Source of the DNA: DAIRGB01 sp036794765
Lineage (GTDB): Bacteria > Patescibacteriota > JAHJAL01
Reading direction: 5' to 3'
Length of the DNA stretch: 21,613 nt
NCBI GenBank assembly: GCA_036794765.1
Contig: DAIRGB010000008.1
Coordinates: 1-21,613 of the forward strand
This document shows positions 15,701 to 21,613 of this stretch, piece by piece. The position numbers and the translations under genes are program-made. Every line of letters begins with the position of its first letter. The stretch's first letter is position 1. Under the pieces are notes generated by a model. That model was not told the DNA's origin and searched no databases. It saw only the letters and a program-made list of their open reading frames with translations.

Positions 15701-18305
15701 TCCCCGCTGTCAAATCTTTCAATACATAATCATACTCTCCATTTTCGTCCGTTTTCTCCCCAAATTCTTTGATCAATTTTTCTTCTCTCGAATAACTATA
15801 TTTTTTTCTTGTCACTTTGTTGATAAAATCATATTCTTCTTCTCCCGTTTCGGTCCTCTCCCACCAGGTTTCATAAATCTGAACTTGTATTTCATGATTG
15901 GGCAATTTCTGTCCGATATAATCATCGTAATAATTTTTTTCACCCAGATTCAACCGCTCAAAACCGACTTCATTAACATTAATTTTCCAGGCAATTTGTC
16001 CATTTTCCTCATCATACTTACCCGATATCTTCACCATTTCTTTGGCCGGAAAAACGTCTACGGATGTTGCTCCGACAATCTCTCCTTCTTCCGCCCGCAA
16101 TGGCCTTACTTCGATCGTGCTCGAACTTGACCAGCAGTTGTAATCGGAACAATTGGCTTTATCAGTAGTCTCAACTGTAAAATTTGTTTCTCCTACTTGA
16201 TCGGTCTTGATGGTCGAACCCTGATAATCCAAATCCAGATTGGCAACGGGTGTTCCGTCAAAGTATCTTGCCTTTACCAAAACATTTACCGTCTCTCCTT
16301 GAACTACCGCTTTTTTATCCGGCAACAATTCAATCCTGTAAGCCGGCTTGATATAATCTTCGATATTCAAATACTGAGTGAGTAACAATTCATCATTTTC
16401 CCCTCTGATAGTAAAATTCAATGAACTGGTCGGCATGTTTTTCAACTGATATTCCCCGCTAAATACTCCGTCTTTATTCAAATCAACTTCTACCGTTCCG
16501 AAGACATCTGTTTGTGGATAAAACATTTCTACTCCGACCGATACTTTGTTGACCTTTGCGGTATTTGCATCACGAGGTTTTATCATTCCCCAAAATTTGA
16601 TCGTGTCTGTCGGATGATAAACGCTGCGATCAAGAAAAACATATCGCCAAAAATTATCATTTTCCGAAGTGTCTGTGTCAAAAATCCGCCCACGTTCATA
16701 GTTTTTTATCGGAATCACCAATGCTCCGTCCGCTCCGGTCGCCAGTAAAAATCGACTTTTCTCCGATGTCGTCAATAAAACTTCCGGTGTCGCAAAAAAG
16801 GCAATTCCCTCATTATTTGTTCTTTCTTCCAGCTCACCTTGGTACAAAGTTAAAATCGTTTCCGCCGCCGGTTTCTGTCCCGCCAAGCTATAAATTCTCA
16901 CCAAGCTATTGGTCTTGCTGATCGAGGTATATGCGGTCAAATTACTGATTTGAATAAAAGATTGTCTGGTTTGTCCTTTGACTGTAAATTGCGCCAGATA
17001 ATATCCGATGGGCAATTTATCCGGAAACAAAATATACTGATTGTAATCCAAGCGATGAATCGGCAAATCATATTCGCCAACTTTGTTTAAACCGGCCACA
17101 TCCACCTGCGCGCGATTACGCGCTTGACTTGCCCATAACGGAATTTCGTTTCGTTTGTTCAACAAATCCAAAAATTGATCCTGTGATTCCAAACGGAATA
17201 ATCTGGTTGCCACATTTTTATTTTCGTCTGAGTCAAAAATATTGACCCACATCTTGACTCCCGGCACTTCCTCCGGACCATATTGTCCAACCTCATCCTC
17301 TATTTCAAAATATCCATCTTTTGTAGTATCGGTGGAGGTTTCGAAAGCAAAAGTATAATCCTCGGTCAATTTTTTATCACTTCCATCCAAAGCAATCGAC
17401 TTGCTGACTTTCACTTGATACCAAGTTGAAGCTTGCAAATTTTGTGTCGGCACAAATACCAAAGTTTTATAATGCTTTTCCAATCGACCCGGTACGGTTG
17501 GAATGATCTCGATCGCCTGCTCAAAATTGACAAAATTTTCCTGATTAAAGTTTATTTCTATTCCGCTATCCAAAGGCACGGCGTCACTTTTGTCTCCGGG
17601 TATAGTTCCGGTAATTCTAAATTCATCCTTGATCTGATAGGCCCAGTCAAAATCACGGCTTTCCAAAACATCGGCGTCTTGAGTGGTCGTCTTTAATTTA
17701 AATTTGTAAACCTGCTTCCGATTCAATTTTTCTTGACTGTCAATCAAAAATTCCCGCGCAGAGATTTCTTTGACGCTATATTTAAAATTTGGTTCAACCT
17801 CCAGATATTTTTCTACGTCCGCCAATTTCAAATCAATCTTGCTTACCAAAGAAAAATCACTTTCCTCATCGATTCCGATGCTGTCCGCTTTTGTCGGTTT
17901 AAAAGTAAACATCTCGTCCGCTTGCGCCCGCGGGATCAAAATTCCTCCGGTCGTCTGATCGGTCCCGGGTAGCCAATACAGCAATGAAGCGACTATTGCC
18001 ACCAGTAAAAACGAGGCAATTCCCACCGCCCATTTTTTTTGAGTCAAAAATGCCAACCAATCAAATTGTTGCCCTTTGACCATTTCTTTTTCCATTGTTT
18101 TCCTTTCTCCCTGCCGCGCCTGTTTTAATCTGTCAAAAAGAACATTTTTAAAACTGTTGTCAGCAGGAATTGCTTTAAATTTAGCCTGATAAATTTTCTT
18201 TCCTGCTTCTAACAACGATCTTTCTTCGTCATTATTACACTTGATTTGATCAAACTTTCCCGTCTTGATCGCCTCATCTAGTTTTTTATTGAAATTTGCA
18301 TCCAT
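12738..18305 (-). CDS. Membrane-tethered alpha-2-macroglobulin-like protein with anti-sigma-like N-terminus and embedded mini-intein (1855 aa)
   Basis: A2M-family proteins are envelope-surface traps or sensors for proteases. The start is the ATG at 18305; a TTG 16 codons upstream would lie beyond the candidate promoter. Residues 1-90 are charged and helical and resemble the cytoplasmic part of an anti-sigma factor. Residues about 92-112 form one membrane helix, so the rest should be outside. A Big_5/SbsA-type Ig domain (about 225-320) is followed by macroglobulin domains: SVYHPTDTIKFWG near 560, YIKPAYRIELLPDKKAVVQG near 650, and MG6 from LVDEAYFDLFN near 1050. The MG6 bait loop holds a mini-intein (residues 1095-1223), then resumes with FEDTAFFSSWKTDRNGKATV. 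The TED-like helical region (about 1418-1650) lacks a CxEQ thioester: the equivalent stretch reads WQDGERIDQKLAPVVA. The C-terminal macroglobulin domain (about 1750-1855) is intact. An ECF sigma gene lies just upstream. Confidence 0.9.
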   Translation of the reverse strand: MDANFNKKLDEAIKTGKFDQIKCNNDEERSLLEAGKKIYQAKFKAIPADNSFKNVLFDRLKQARQGERKTMEKEMVKGQQFDWLAFLTQKKWAVGIASFLLVAIVASLLYWLPGTDQTTGGILIPRAQADEMFTFKPTKADSIGIDEESDFSLVSKIDLKLADVEKYLEVEPNFKYSVKEISAREFLIDSQEKLNRKQVYKFKLKTTTQDADVLESRDFDWAYQIKDEFRITGTIPGDKSDAVPLDSGIEINFNQENFVNFEQAIEIIPTVPGRLEKHYKTLVFVPTQNLQASTWYQVKVSKSIALDGSDKKLTEDYTFAFETSTDTTKDGYFEIEDEVGQYGPEEVPGVKMWVNIFDSDENKNVATRLFRLESQDQFLDLLNKRNEIPLWASQARNRAQVDVAGLNKVGEYDLPIHRLDYNQYILFPDKLPIGYYLAQFTVKGQTRQSFIQISNLTAYTSISKTNSLVRIYSLAGQKPAAETILTLYQGELEERTNNEGIAFFATPEVLLTTSEKSRFLLATGADGALVIPIKNYERGRIFDTDTSENDNFWRYVFLDRSVYHPTDTIKFWGMIKPRDANTAKVNKVSVGVEMFYPQTDVFGTVEVDLNKDGVFSGEYQLKNMPTSSLNFTIRGENDELLLTQYLNIEDYIKPAYRIELLPDKKAVVQGETVNVLVKARYFDGTPVANLDLDYQGSTIKTDQVGETNFTVETTDKANCSDYNCWSSSSTIEVRPLRAEEGEIVGATSVDVFPAKEMVKISGKYDEENGQIAWKINVNEVGFERLNLGEKNYYDDYIGQKLPNHEIQVQIYETWWERTETGEEEYDFINKVTRKKYSYSREEKLIKEFGEKTDENGEYDYVLKDLTAGKDYTMRASIVDPDGRQYFNRATIYFDGGNNSSISIDSYGFRRDENEDVKTFKLGEKVNLTMVKNSFESMPDKTGSYIFYQAQNGITEYQVGDSSKYEFTFEEKHIPNISVVGVYFDGARFYHTKKVWNDMTIFFDYEQRRLQLEVKAEKEQYEPGDEATIKIEVKDENGQPIEANGNISLVDEAYFDLFNREPVDTLALLYSKVEDGIFFSETSNKPLAKMIFQGGCFTAGTKILMADGTTKAIEDIRLGDLVSTFVNEHSNIKMTDKVTKIFNEISGGYLVINDQLNVTSHHRLLVNNKWMMAGEIKVGDYLRGQDGELVEVKKIETKSGRFTVYNFTTEATHTYIADGVYVHNSKGGGRESFEDTAFFSSWKTDRNGKATVKFTLPDNITSWRITTQGISSTLRAGSGTNKLVVTQPVFLDMSLNTSYVNTDKPIVPIRVYGENLTANDDVEITVESKTLKTKEKLDGKAFTTIEWSMPELKVGEQEIIVTAKAKGLTDSVKRSFVVNDTRLTKQMSQSVKLAVDLKPKQQSENGRVEWKFFNGDIGWAYENLLNASWQDGERIDQKLAPVVAEKYLHESFGLGSGAQQVDDIAKYQREDGGWSLLPYSDSDLKLSALTAGIVPTEWQNVTEAKKYFNNILENKKSNTAEIAMALYGLTNLDEPVLNQVNQILKWPELKPIDQIYLGLAAEKSGAKELGRNILQNVLQKNVRTSGDNMFIPQSDQSAQDEITSLAAILANATDMEEKENLMNYLHERRDSENLYLLENMIITKNILSKDKNLNSEFTYTVAGKSKKISLKNNEEFALSLTNDENGTMTFSQIKGKITAVANWEEKAIDTKTDKNLKISREYWVNDQKVDAIRENDLVEVRIFPQISEEAPSDAYQITDLLPSGLKPITRTYTPYWGSDGGNWKCNVYFPSDINGQKLSFIVYKNLMHSGCEGGYISYFARVSNKGDFTREPVTINQVDEPTFRLTSQEDKRLVIE
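14637..15023 (-). other. Mini-intein (Hint domain), 129 aa, in the A2M bait loop
   Basis: Inteins excise themselves and ligate the flanks. All class 1 splicing residues are present. Block A starts with Cys1 in CFTAGTKILMADGTTKAIED. Block B is NVTSHHRLLV, with the TxxH pair Thr64 and His67. Block F is VYNFTTEATHTYIADG, with His118. Block G is VYVHN, with penultimate His128 and terminal Asn129. The first extein residue after it is Ser (codon 14634-14636), and the residue before Cys1 is Gly. There is no room for a homing endonuclease or DOD motifs, and 129 aa is near the smallest size known for splicing-competent inteins. Excision would join QGG to SKGGGRE and leave a protein of 1726 aa with a glycine-rich bait loop. 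A Hint domain cleaving without ligation is an alternative. Confidence 0.9.
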
Positions 18306-18317
18306 ATTTCTAAATTT

Positions 18318-18346
18318 ATTATTGGATAACCTGTAAAAATTTTCAA
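18318..18346 (-). promoter_or_regulatory. Candidate promoter for the A2M gene
   Basis: On the minus strand TTGAAA (18341-18346) and AATAAT (18318-18323) are 17 bases apart, each matching five of six consensus positions. Only 12 bases separate the -10 box from the ATG at 18305, so the transcript would be almost leaderless, consistent with the lack of a Shine-Dalgarno there. This also argues against the upstream TTG start at 18353. Because the region is AT-rich, a chance match cannot be excluded. Confidence 0.4.
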
Positions 18347-18370
18347 TTTTCAATATTTCCTTTTCTTTGT

Positions 18371-18493
18371 GTCATCCTGGAACTGGAAGGTAATCCGCTC
18401 CAATATCCTTAGATCCATTTCCTTGAATTATGATATTTTTCTTTCTGGATTCTGGATGTCGAAGCGCGATTACGCTTTCGGCTCCAGAATGAC
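18371..18493. repeat. MITE-like element with 11-bp inverted ends
   Basis: A 123-base element between the sigma and A2M genes is bounded by GTCATCCTGGA (18371-18381) and TCCAGAATGAC (18483-18493), which are inverted repeats at 10 of 11 positions. Inside its right half is a bulged hairpin: TCTGGA and CGAAGCG pair with CGCTTTCG and TCCAGA (18451-18488). No transposase is present, so it looks like a non-autonomous palindromic repeat. A related hairpin, sharing GAAGCG, GCTTTCGGCTCCA and ATGAC, lies at 20099-20141. Confidence 0.6.
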
Positions 18494-18517
18494 AACTTCT
18501 TTATTAAAAATTGAAAA

Positions 18518-19081
18518 TTATAAATTTCCTTTCTCGTACTCTTCCCTAAATTTCCTCAACGCCCTAAATATCAAAACCCCCGCGTTATTCTCCGATATCT
18601 TCATTATTTTCGCTATTTCCTGATTATTGAGTTCCGCAAAAAATTTCAAATTGATAATCTGCTGATAGTTTTCGGGGAGAGTTAAAATAATTGTTTGCGC
18701 TTTCTCCAGCTCTATTTTATTGGCTGTCTGTTCCCCAACATTCTCCCTCGAACCGATATTTTCCAGCATTTCCACTCCCACCACCGGTTGTTTTTTTCCG
18801 CTTCGATAATGATCAATCAATTTATTGGTCGCAATCCTGTAAATCCAACAACCAAAAGACATCCCTTGATCATGGTAATCCTTGAGGTTGGTAAAAACTT
18901 TCATAAACACTTCCGATACTATATCTTCGCAAATTTGTTTTTGGCCAACCCGTTTGTAAACAAACCCGTATATTTTCGGAAAATAAAGATTGTACAATTG
19001 CTCAAAAGCCAGATCATCCGTCTTGGCTCTTTCAACCAATTCCTGCTCCATTTGCAAATCTATTTGATTACTCTCGTCCAT
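18518..19081 (-). CDS. ECF-type RNA polymerase sigma factor (187 aa)
   Basis: This is a two-domain extracytoplasmic-function sigma factor, which directs RNA polymerase to a small set of promoters and is normally held inactive by a membrane anti-sigma factor. Sigma region 2 spans residues 14-94, with ICEDIVSEVFMKVF and the -10-recognising CWIYRIATNKLIDHYR. Sigma region 4 (about 127-180) has LPENYQQIINLKFF and the helix-turn-helix NNQEIAKIMKISENNAGVLI, which contacts -35 elements. The length is typical of the family. The ATG at 19081 has no clear Shine-Dalgarno. The next gene downstream, after a repeat element, is an A2M-like membrane protein whose cytoplasmic N-terminus looks like an anti-sigma domain, the position where a cognate anti-sigma gene normally lies. 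The target promoters are not identified. Confidence 0.92.
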   Translation of the reverse strand: MDESNQIDLQMEQELVERAKTDDLAFEQLYNLYFPKIYGFVYKRVGQKQICEDIVSEVFMKVFTNLKDYHDQGMSFGCWIYRIATNKLIDHYRSGKKQPVVGVEMLENIGSRENVGEQTANKIELEKAQTIILTLPENYQQIINLKFFAELNNQEIAKIMKISENNAGVLIFRALRKFREEYEKGNL

Positions 19082-19118
19082 AGATATTAACGAAGAACAT
19101 TAGTTGCCATTACACAAA

Positions 19119-20066
19119 TCAAGTAATTTTCTTTTTTAGCTCTATCAAAAAATCCATCCTCTTTTCCATCTCTATCTTGGCAATCAATAATTCATCAATA
19201 TCAAAAAACAATACCTTGCCAATAAAGTACGGCTTAATTTTTTTCTGAAACCTGGGAAAACTCATAAATATCATTTCATTGTTTATCTCAATCGCATCAA
19301 ATATGCCTCTCATTTGCCCATCTGTTAAAAGATGCATTACGTCCGGTTGCAATACTTCCAAGGCCCGCCGATGTTCATTTTCTTCCGTCATTACCAACAA
19401 CTTTTTATGAAGTTCATTACTCTCCAGTCTTATCTTCTTGCCTTCCGGCCAATTATGTTCAAAATTGTGATCATACAATATCACCCTAGGCTTTTTTTCG
19501 TCGGTTAAACGAGTAATTGCAAAATAATATTTTTCTGCTACCGATTCTTCTTTATCGTAATAAGATAGAAATTTAAAATTAAATTTTCCCCATCTTATCT
19601 TTTCATCCTTGTAATTAAATAAATAGTTGTAAATAAACGATGATCCTCGGACCACGTGTATAACCGGTAGAAAAAAATCCTTTGCACCATCGAACCAAAA
19701 GCAATAAATCTTCTTCATTGCTTCGTCTTGCAGGTTATTTTTTACTATATTCAAACTCAAATAATAAAACAAAATACCGCATACGATCGTTATGAGATAA
19801 TTCCCTTGCCAAGCAACCTTGGGTATTAAGACAATTATGATCAAAAAAACAAGTGGAAACACTATCAAATTTTGAATGTAATAAATAGTGGAAAACGGAT
19901 GTTCGGCCACAAAAAAAGCTATGTTTATCTCTTCTTTTGAATATTGATCGGAAAAATTATCTACAAAATAATCCAACTCCAATTTTGGATTTTTTTGTTT
20001 TTCCAGATACATCTTTCTCGCTAGAAGATAGACCTTTTTACTTTTACCGATGGAATCGCTATTCAT
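19119..20066 (-). CDS. Hypothetical membrane protein (about 315 aa)
   Basis: I do not recognise this protein. The ATG at 20066 (MNSDSIGKSKKVYLLARKMY) is preferred; a frame opening 23 codons upstream runs through the palindromic repeat there and is unlikely to be coding. The N-terminal 70 residues are charged and helical. Two adjacent membrane helices follow (about 80-105, with LVFLIIIVLIP, and 110-130, with ITIVCGILFYYLSL). The C-terminal 180 residues are a soluble alpha/beta region with VILYDHNFEHNWPEGKKIRL, probably cytoplasmic. It ends 37 bases before the sigma gene on the same strand and could share a transcript with it. I find no motif linking it to signalling. Confidence 0.7.
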   Translation of the reverse strand: MNSDSIGKSKKVYLLARKMYLEKQKNPKLELDYFVDNFSDQYSKEEINIAFFVAEHPFSTIYYIQNLIVFPLVFLIIIVLIPKVAWQGNYLITIVCGILFYYLSLNIVKNNLQDEAMKKIYCFWFDGAKDFFLPVIHVVRGSSFIYNYLFNYKDEKIRWGKFNFKFLSYYDKEESVAEKYYFAITRLTDEKKPRVILYDHNFEHNWPEGKKIRLESNELHKKLLVMTEENEHRRALEVLQPDVMHLLTDGQMRGIFDAIEINNEMIFMSFPRFQKKIKPYFIGKVLFFDIDELLIAKIEMEKRMDFLIELKKKIT

Positions 20067-20098
20067 TTTTTTTAAAAAAAATATAAGGAAATGTATCC

Positions 20099-20141
20099 CG
20101 GATATTGAAGCGCCCAGTAGGGCTTTCGGCTCCACGATGAC
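20099..20141. repeat. Palindromic repeat related to the 18371-18493 element
   Basis: A hairpin pairs GAAGCGCCC (20108-20116) with GGGCTTTC (20120-20127) around a short loop, and is followed by GGCTCCACGATGAC. That right end is nearly the same as the right end of the element between the sigma and A2M genes (GCTTTCGGCTCCAGAATGAC). It lies in the spacer between trxB and the 315-aa membrane protein gene, where it might also weaken readthrough. It is either a short or a truncated copy of the repeat family. Confidence 0.5.
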
Positions 20142-20190
20142 ACGTCAGCAATATATCTAAATATTATTGTTCATTATTAATTATTCATTA

Positions 20191-21102
20191 TTAATTTTTC
20201 TCCAACCACCTGATCGTGTCCAGTGCCGCTTTGCAGCCATCTCCCGCCGCCACTACCGCCTGGCGGTAACGACCGTCTTCAATATCACCGCAAATAAACA
20301 CCCCTTCGATAGAGGACATATTATTTTTCTCTTTCTTCAAATATCCCAATTCGTCCATCGGCAATTGACCTTGGAACATTTCTGTTGTTGGTATGTGGCC
20401 AATCGCCAAGAATAATCCACTTGCCGTCAACTCGGATTGTTCTTGGGTTTTATTATTAATTATTTTAACCCCCGCCAAATTCTTGTCCCCCAAATATTCA
20501 ATCACTTCCGTATTGTACATAATCTTTATTTTTTGGTTAGCTTCCGAGCGCTCAAGCATTATTTTACTTGCTCTCACTTTGTCGCTACGCACTAAAACCG
20601 TAACGCTTTTCGCAAACTTACTTAAAAAGTTGGCCTCTTCCATCGCGCTATCCCCACCTCCAACCACGATTACGTCTTTTTCTTTAAATAACGCACCGTC
20701 ACAAGTGGCACAGACCGACAGACCGCGTCCGATAAACTCTTTTTCTCTAGGTAACCGCAAAGTTCTCGGTTTCGTTCCGGCACCAATAATTATCGATTCC
20801 GCTTCTTCCCATTTGTCTCCCACTTTCACTTTGAAAGGTGAACTCTTAAAATCAACTTCCGCCACATTGTCCAAAATAAACCTGGCACCAAACTTCTCCG
20901 CCTGTTGTTTGCAACGCATCATAAGTTCCGGTCCCATCACTCCATCCGGAAAACCAGGGTAATTTTCTACACAGGTTGTCCACATCAGCAATCCGCCCCA
21001 CTGTACCCCGGCAATCACCAACGGTTTCAATTCCGCTCGCCCCGTATAAATCGCCGCCGTCATCGCCGCCGGTCCCGAACCGATAATTATTACTTTTTCC
21101 AT
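20191..21102 (-). CDS. trxB: Thioredoxin reductase
   Basis: This flavoenzyme passes electrons from NAD(P)H through FAD to a redox-active disulfide and on to thioredoxin in the cytoplasm. The 303-aa length is typical. The FAD-binding GSGPAAMTAAIYTGRA (residues 8-23) is at the N-terminus. The active-site CATCDG has Cys131 and Cys134. The NAD(P)H-binding GGGDSAMEEA starts at about 148. The C-terminal FAD motif GVFICGDIEDGRYRQAV is also present. The start is the ATG at 21102, backed by GGAG (21111-21114) eight bases upstream; the frame extends 27 codons further but without family similarity. The usual HRRxxxR loop for the NADPH 2'-phosphate reads VRSDKVR here, so cofactor preference may differ. 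It follows the LemA-like gene by 62 bases. Confidence 0.96.
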   Translation of the reverse strand: MEKVIIIGSGPAAMTAAIYTGRAELKPLVIAGVQWGGLLMWTTCVENYPGFPDGVMGPELMMRCKQQAEKFGARFILDNVAEVDFKSSPFKVKVGDKWEEAESIIIGAGTKPRTLRLPREKEFIGRGLSVCATCDGALFKEKDVIVVGGGDSAMEEANFLSKFAKSVTVLVRSDKVRASKIMLERSEANQKIKIMYNTEVIEYLGDKNLAGVKIINNKTQEQSELTASGLFLAIGHIPTTEMFQGQLPMDELGYLKKEKNNMSSIEGVFICGDIEDGRYRQAVVAAGDGCKAALDTIRWLEKN

Positions 21103-21164
21103 AAAAAAATCTCCAATAATGTTGCCGTGATAAAATATTTTTTCCCAATAAATTGTCTCAAAAC

Positions 21165-21613
21165 TTATTCTTCGTCCGTCCAAAAACCGATTTGCTCGTA
21201 ACCATTAATCACTGCAATCACATTTCCCGGAAAGGTTTGAATAATCTTATTATAATGAAGAACATTCTCGTTGAATATCTCTCTGGTCGCAGCAATCTCG
21301 TTTTCGCAGTCTGATAAAGTATCTATCAACTCAACAAATAATTTATCCGCCTTCAAATCAGGATATTTTTCCATTAGAATATTGAAATCTTGTTTTTTCT
21401 TTCTCAATTCGAGATTATTTTTTTCATGTAGTAGATATTTTTTGATTATACCCAACAACCCATTGATCAGATGATGTCTCTTTGCCAATTGTATATCAAT
21501 ATTTGAACGTGCCCCGGAAATAAAATTTTTGTATTTAACGATTTTTCGCCACAAATACAAATAAAGAATAATTAAAATAATAAAAATTAATATTCCCAAA
21601 ACAACCCAGACAT
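21165..21613 (-). CDS. LemA-family membrane protein, 5'-partial at the window edge
   Basis: LemA-family proteins are small, widespread bacterial membrane proteins of unclear function. This one has an N-terminal membrane helix (WVVLGILIFIILIILYLYLW), then the family helical bundle with SNIDIQLAKRHHLINGLLGIIKKY and the conserved C-terminal NENVLHYNKIIQTFPGNVIA. A TTG at 21599 could start it, but the frame stays open to the window edge (reading VWVVLG upstream), so the true start is probably just outside. At least 149 codons are present, somewhat shorter than the usual 180 or so. The acidic tail GFWTDEE ends 62 bases before trxB. The identification rests on motifs recalled from the family. Confidence 0.82.
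   Translation of the reverse strand, partial: VWVVLGILIFIILIILYLYLWRKIVKYKNFISGARSNIDIQLAKRHHLINGLLGIIKKYLLHEKNNLELRKKKQDFNILMEKYPDLKADKLFVELIDTLSDCENEIAATREIFNENVLHYNKIIQTFPGNVIAVINGYEQIGFWTDEE

Noticed and set aside
15192..16130. Long plus-strand open frame (312 codons) opposite the A2M gene
   Set aside because: It is an antisense shadow: the product is low-complexity, Phe/Ile/Ser-rich, and the minus-strand frame here carries clear A2M domain motifs.
21102..21183. N-terminal extension of thioredoxin reductase
   Set aside because: The extra 27 codons overlap the end of the LemA-like gene and have no family similarity, while the ATG at 21102 has a proper GGAG site.
502..21613. UGA recoded as glycine, as in Gracilibacteria or SR1
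   Set aside because: TGA serves as the stop of the 1536-aa and 315-aa genes, and the large frames read through without internal TGA.
1..21613. CRISPR array, tRNA or rRNA gene
   Set aside because: No regularly spaced direct repeats, no cloverleaf with conserved TTC arm, and no rRNA-like conserved blocks were seen on either strand.

Overview
This window of about 21.6 kb looks like a small-genome, AT-rich bacterium of the Candidate Phyla Radiation (Patescibacteria, possibly a Parcubacteria-like lineage). The evidence is indirect: very large single-lineage proteins, weak Shine-Dalgarno sequences, palindromic spacer repeats, a LemA-type protein, and the standard code (TGA is a stop for at least two genes, so not a UGA=Gly lineage). 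I could not run a database search, so the taxonomy is an inference. All confident genes are on the minus strand and are described here in transcription order, right to left.

Right end: a LemA-family membrane protein cut by the window edge, thioredoxin reductase (trxB), and an unrecognised membrane protein of about 315 aa. Centre: an ECF sigma factor is followed, after a MITE-like repeat, by a 1855-aa protein. That protein has a short cytoplasmic anti-sigma-like N-terminus, one membrane segment, and an extracellular alpha-2-macroglobulin (A2M)-like body. A 129-aa mini-intein (Hint domain) with intact splicing residues sits in the bait loop of the A2M body. No thioester motif is seen.

Left half: after a perfect GC-rich palindrome and a candidate promoter comes a four-gene set. 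It holds a 1454-aa cytosolic protein with a transglutaminase-like Cys-His-Asp core behind a beta-rich region; an unrecognised 1536-aa coiled-coil protein; a 105-aa membrane protein translationally coupled to it (ATGA overlap); and a two-transmembrane, Zn-ribbon-bearing Clp/Hsp100 double-AAA+ ATPase. A long hairpin follows. The first 350 bases hold no confident gene.

Working model (inference): the sigma factor is held by the cytoplasmic tail of the A2M receptor, and cleavage or autoprocessing of the bait loop outside the cell could signal inward. The downstream set may be a membrane-associated protein-handling machine, possibly a target of this signalling. The intein in the bait loop and the sigma/A2M coupling are the most novel points.
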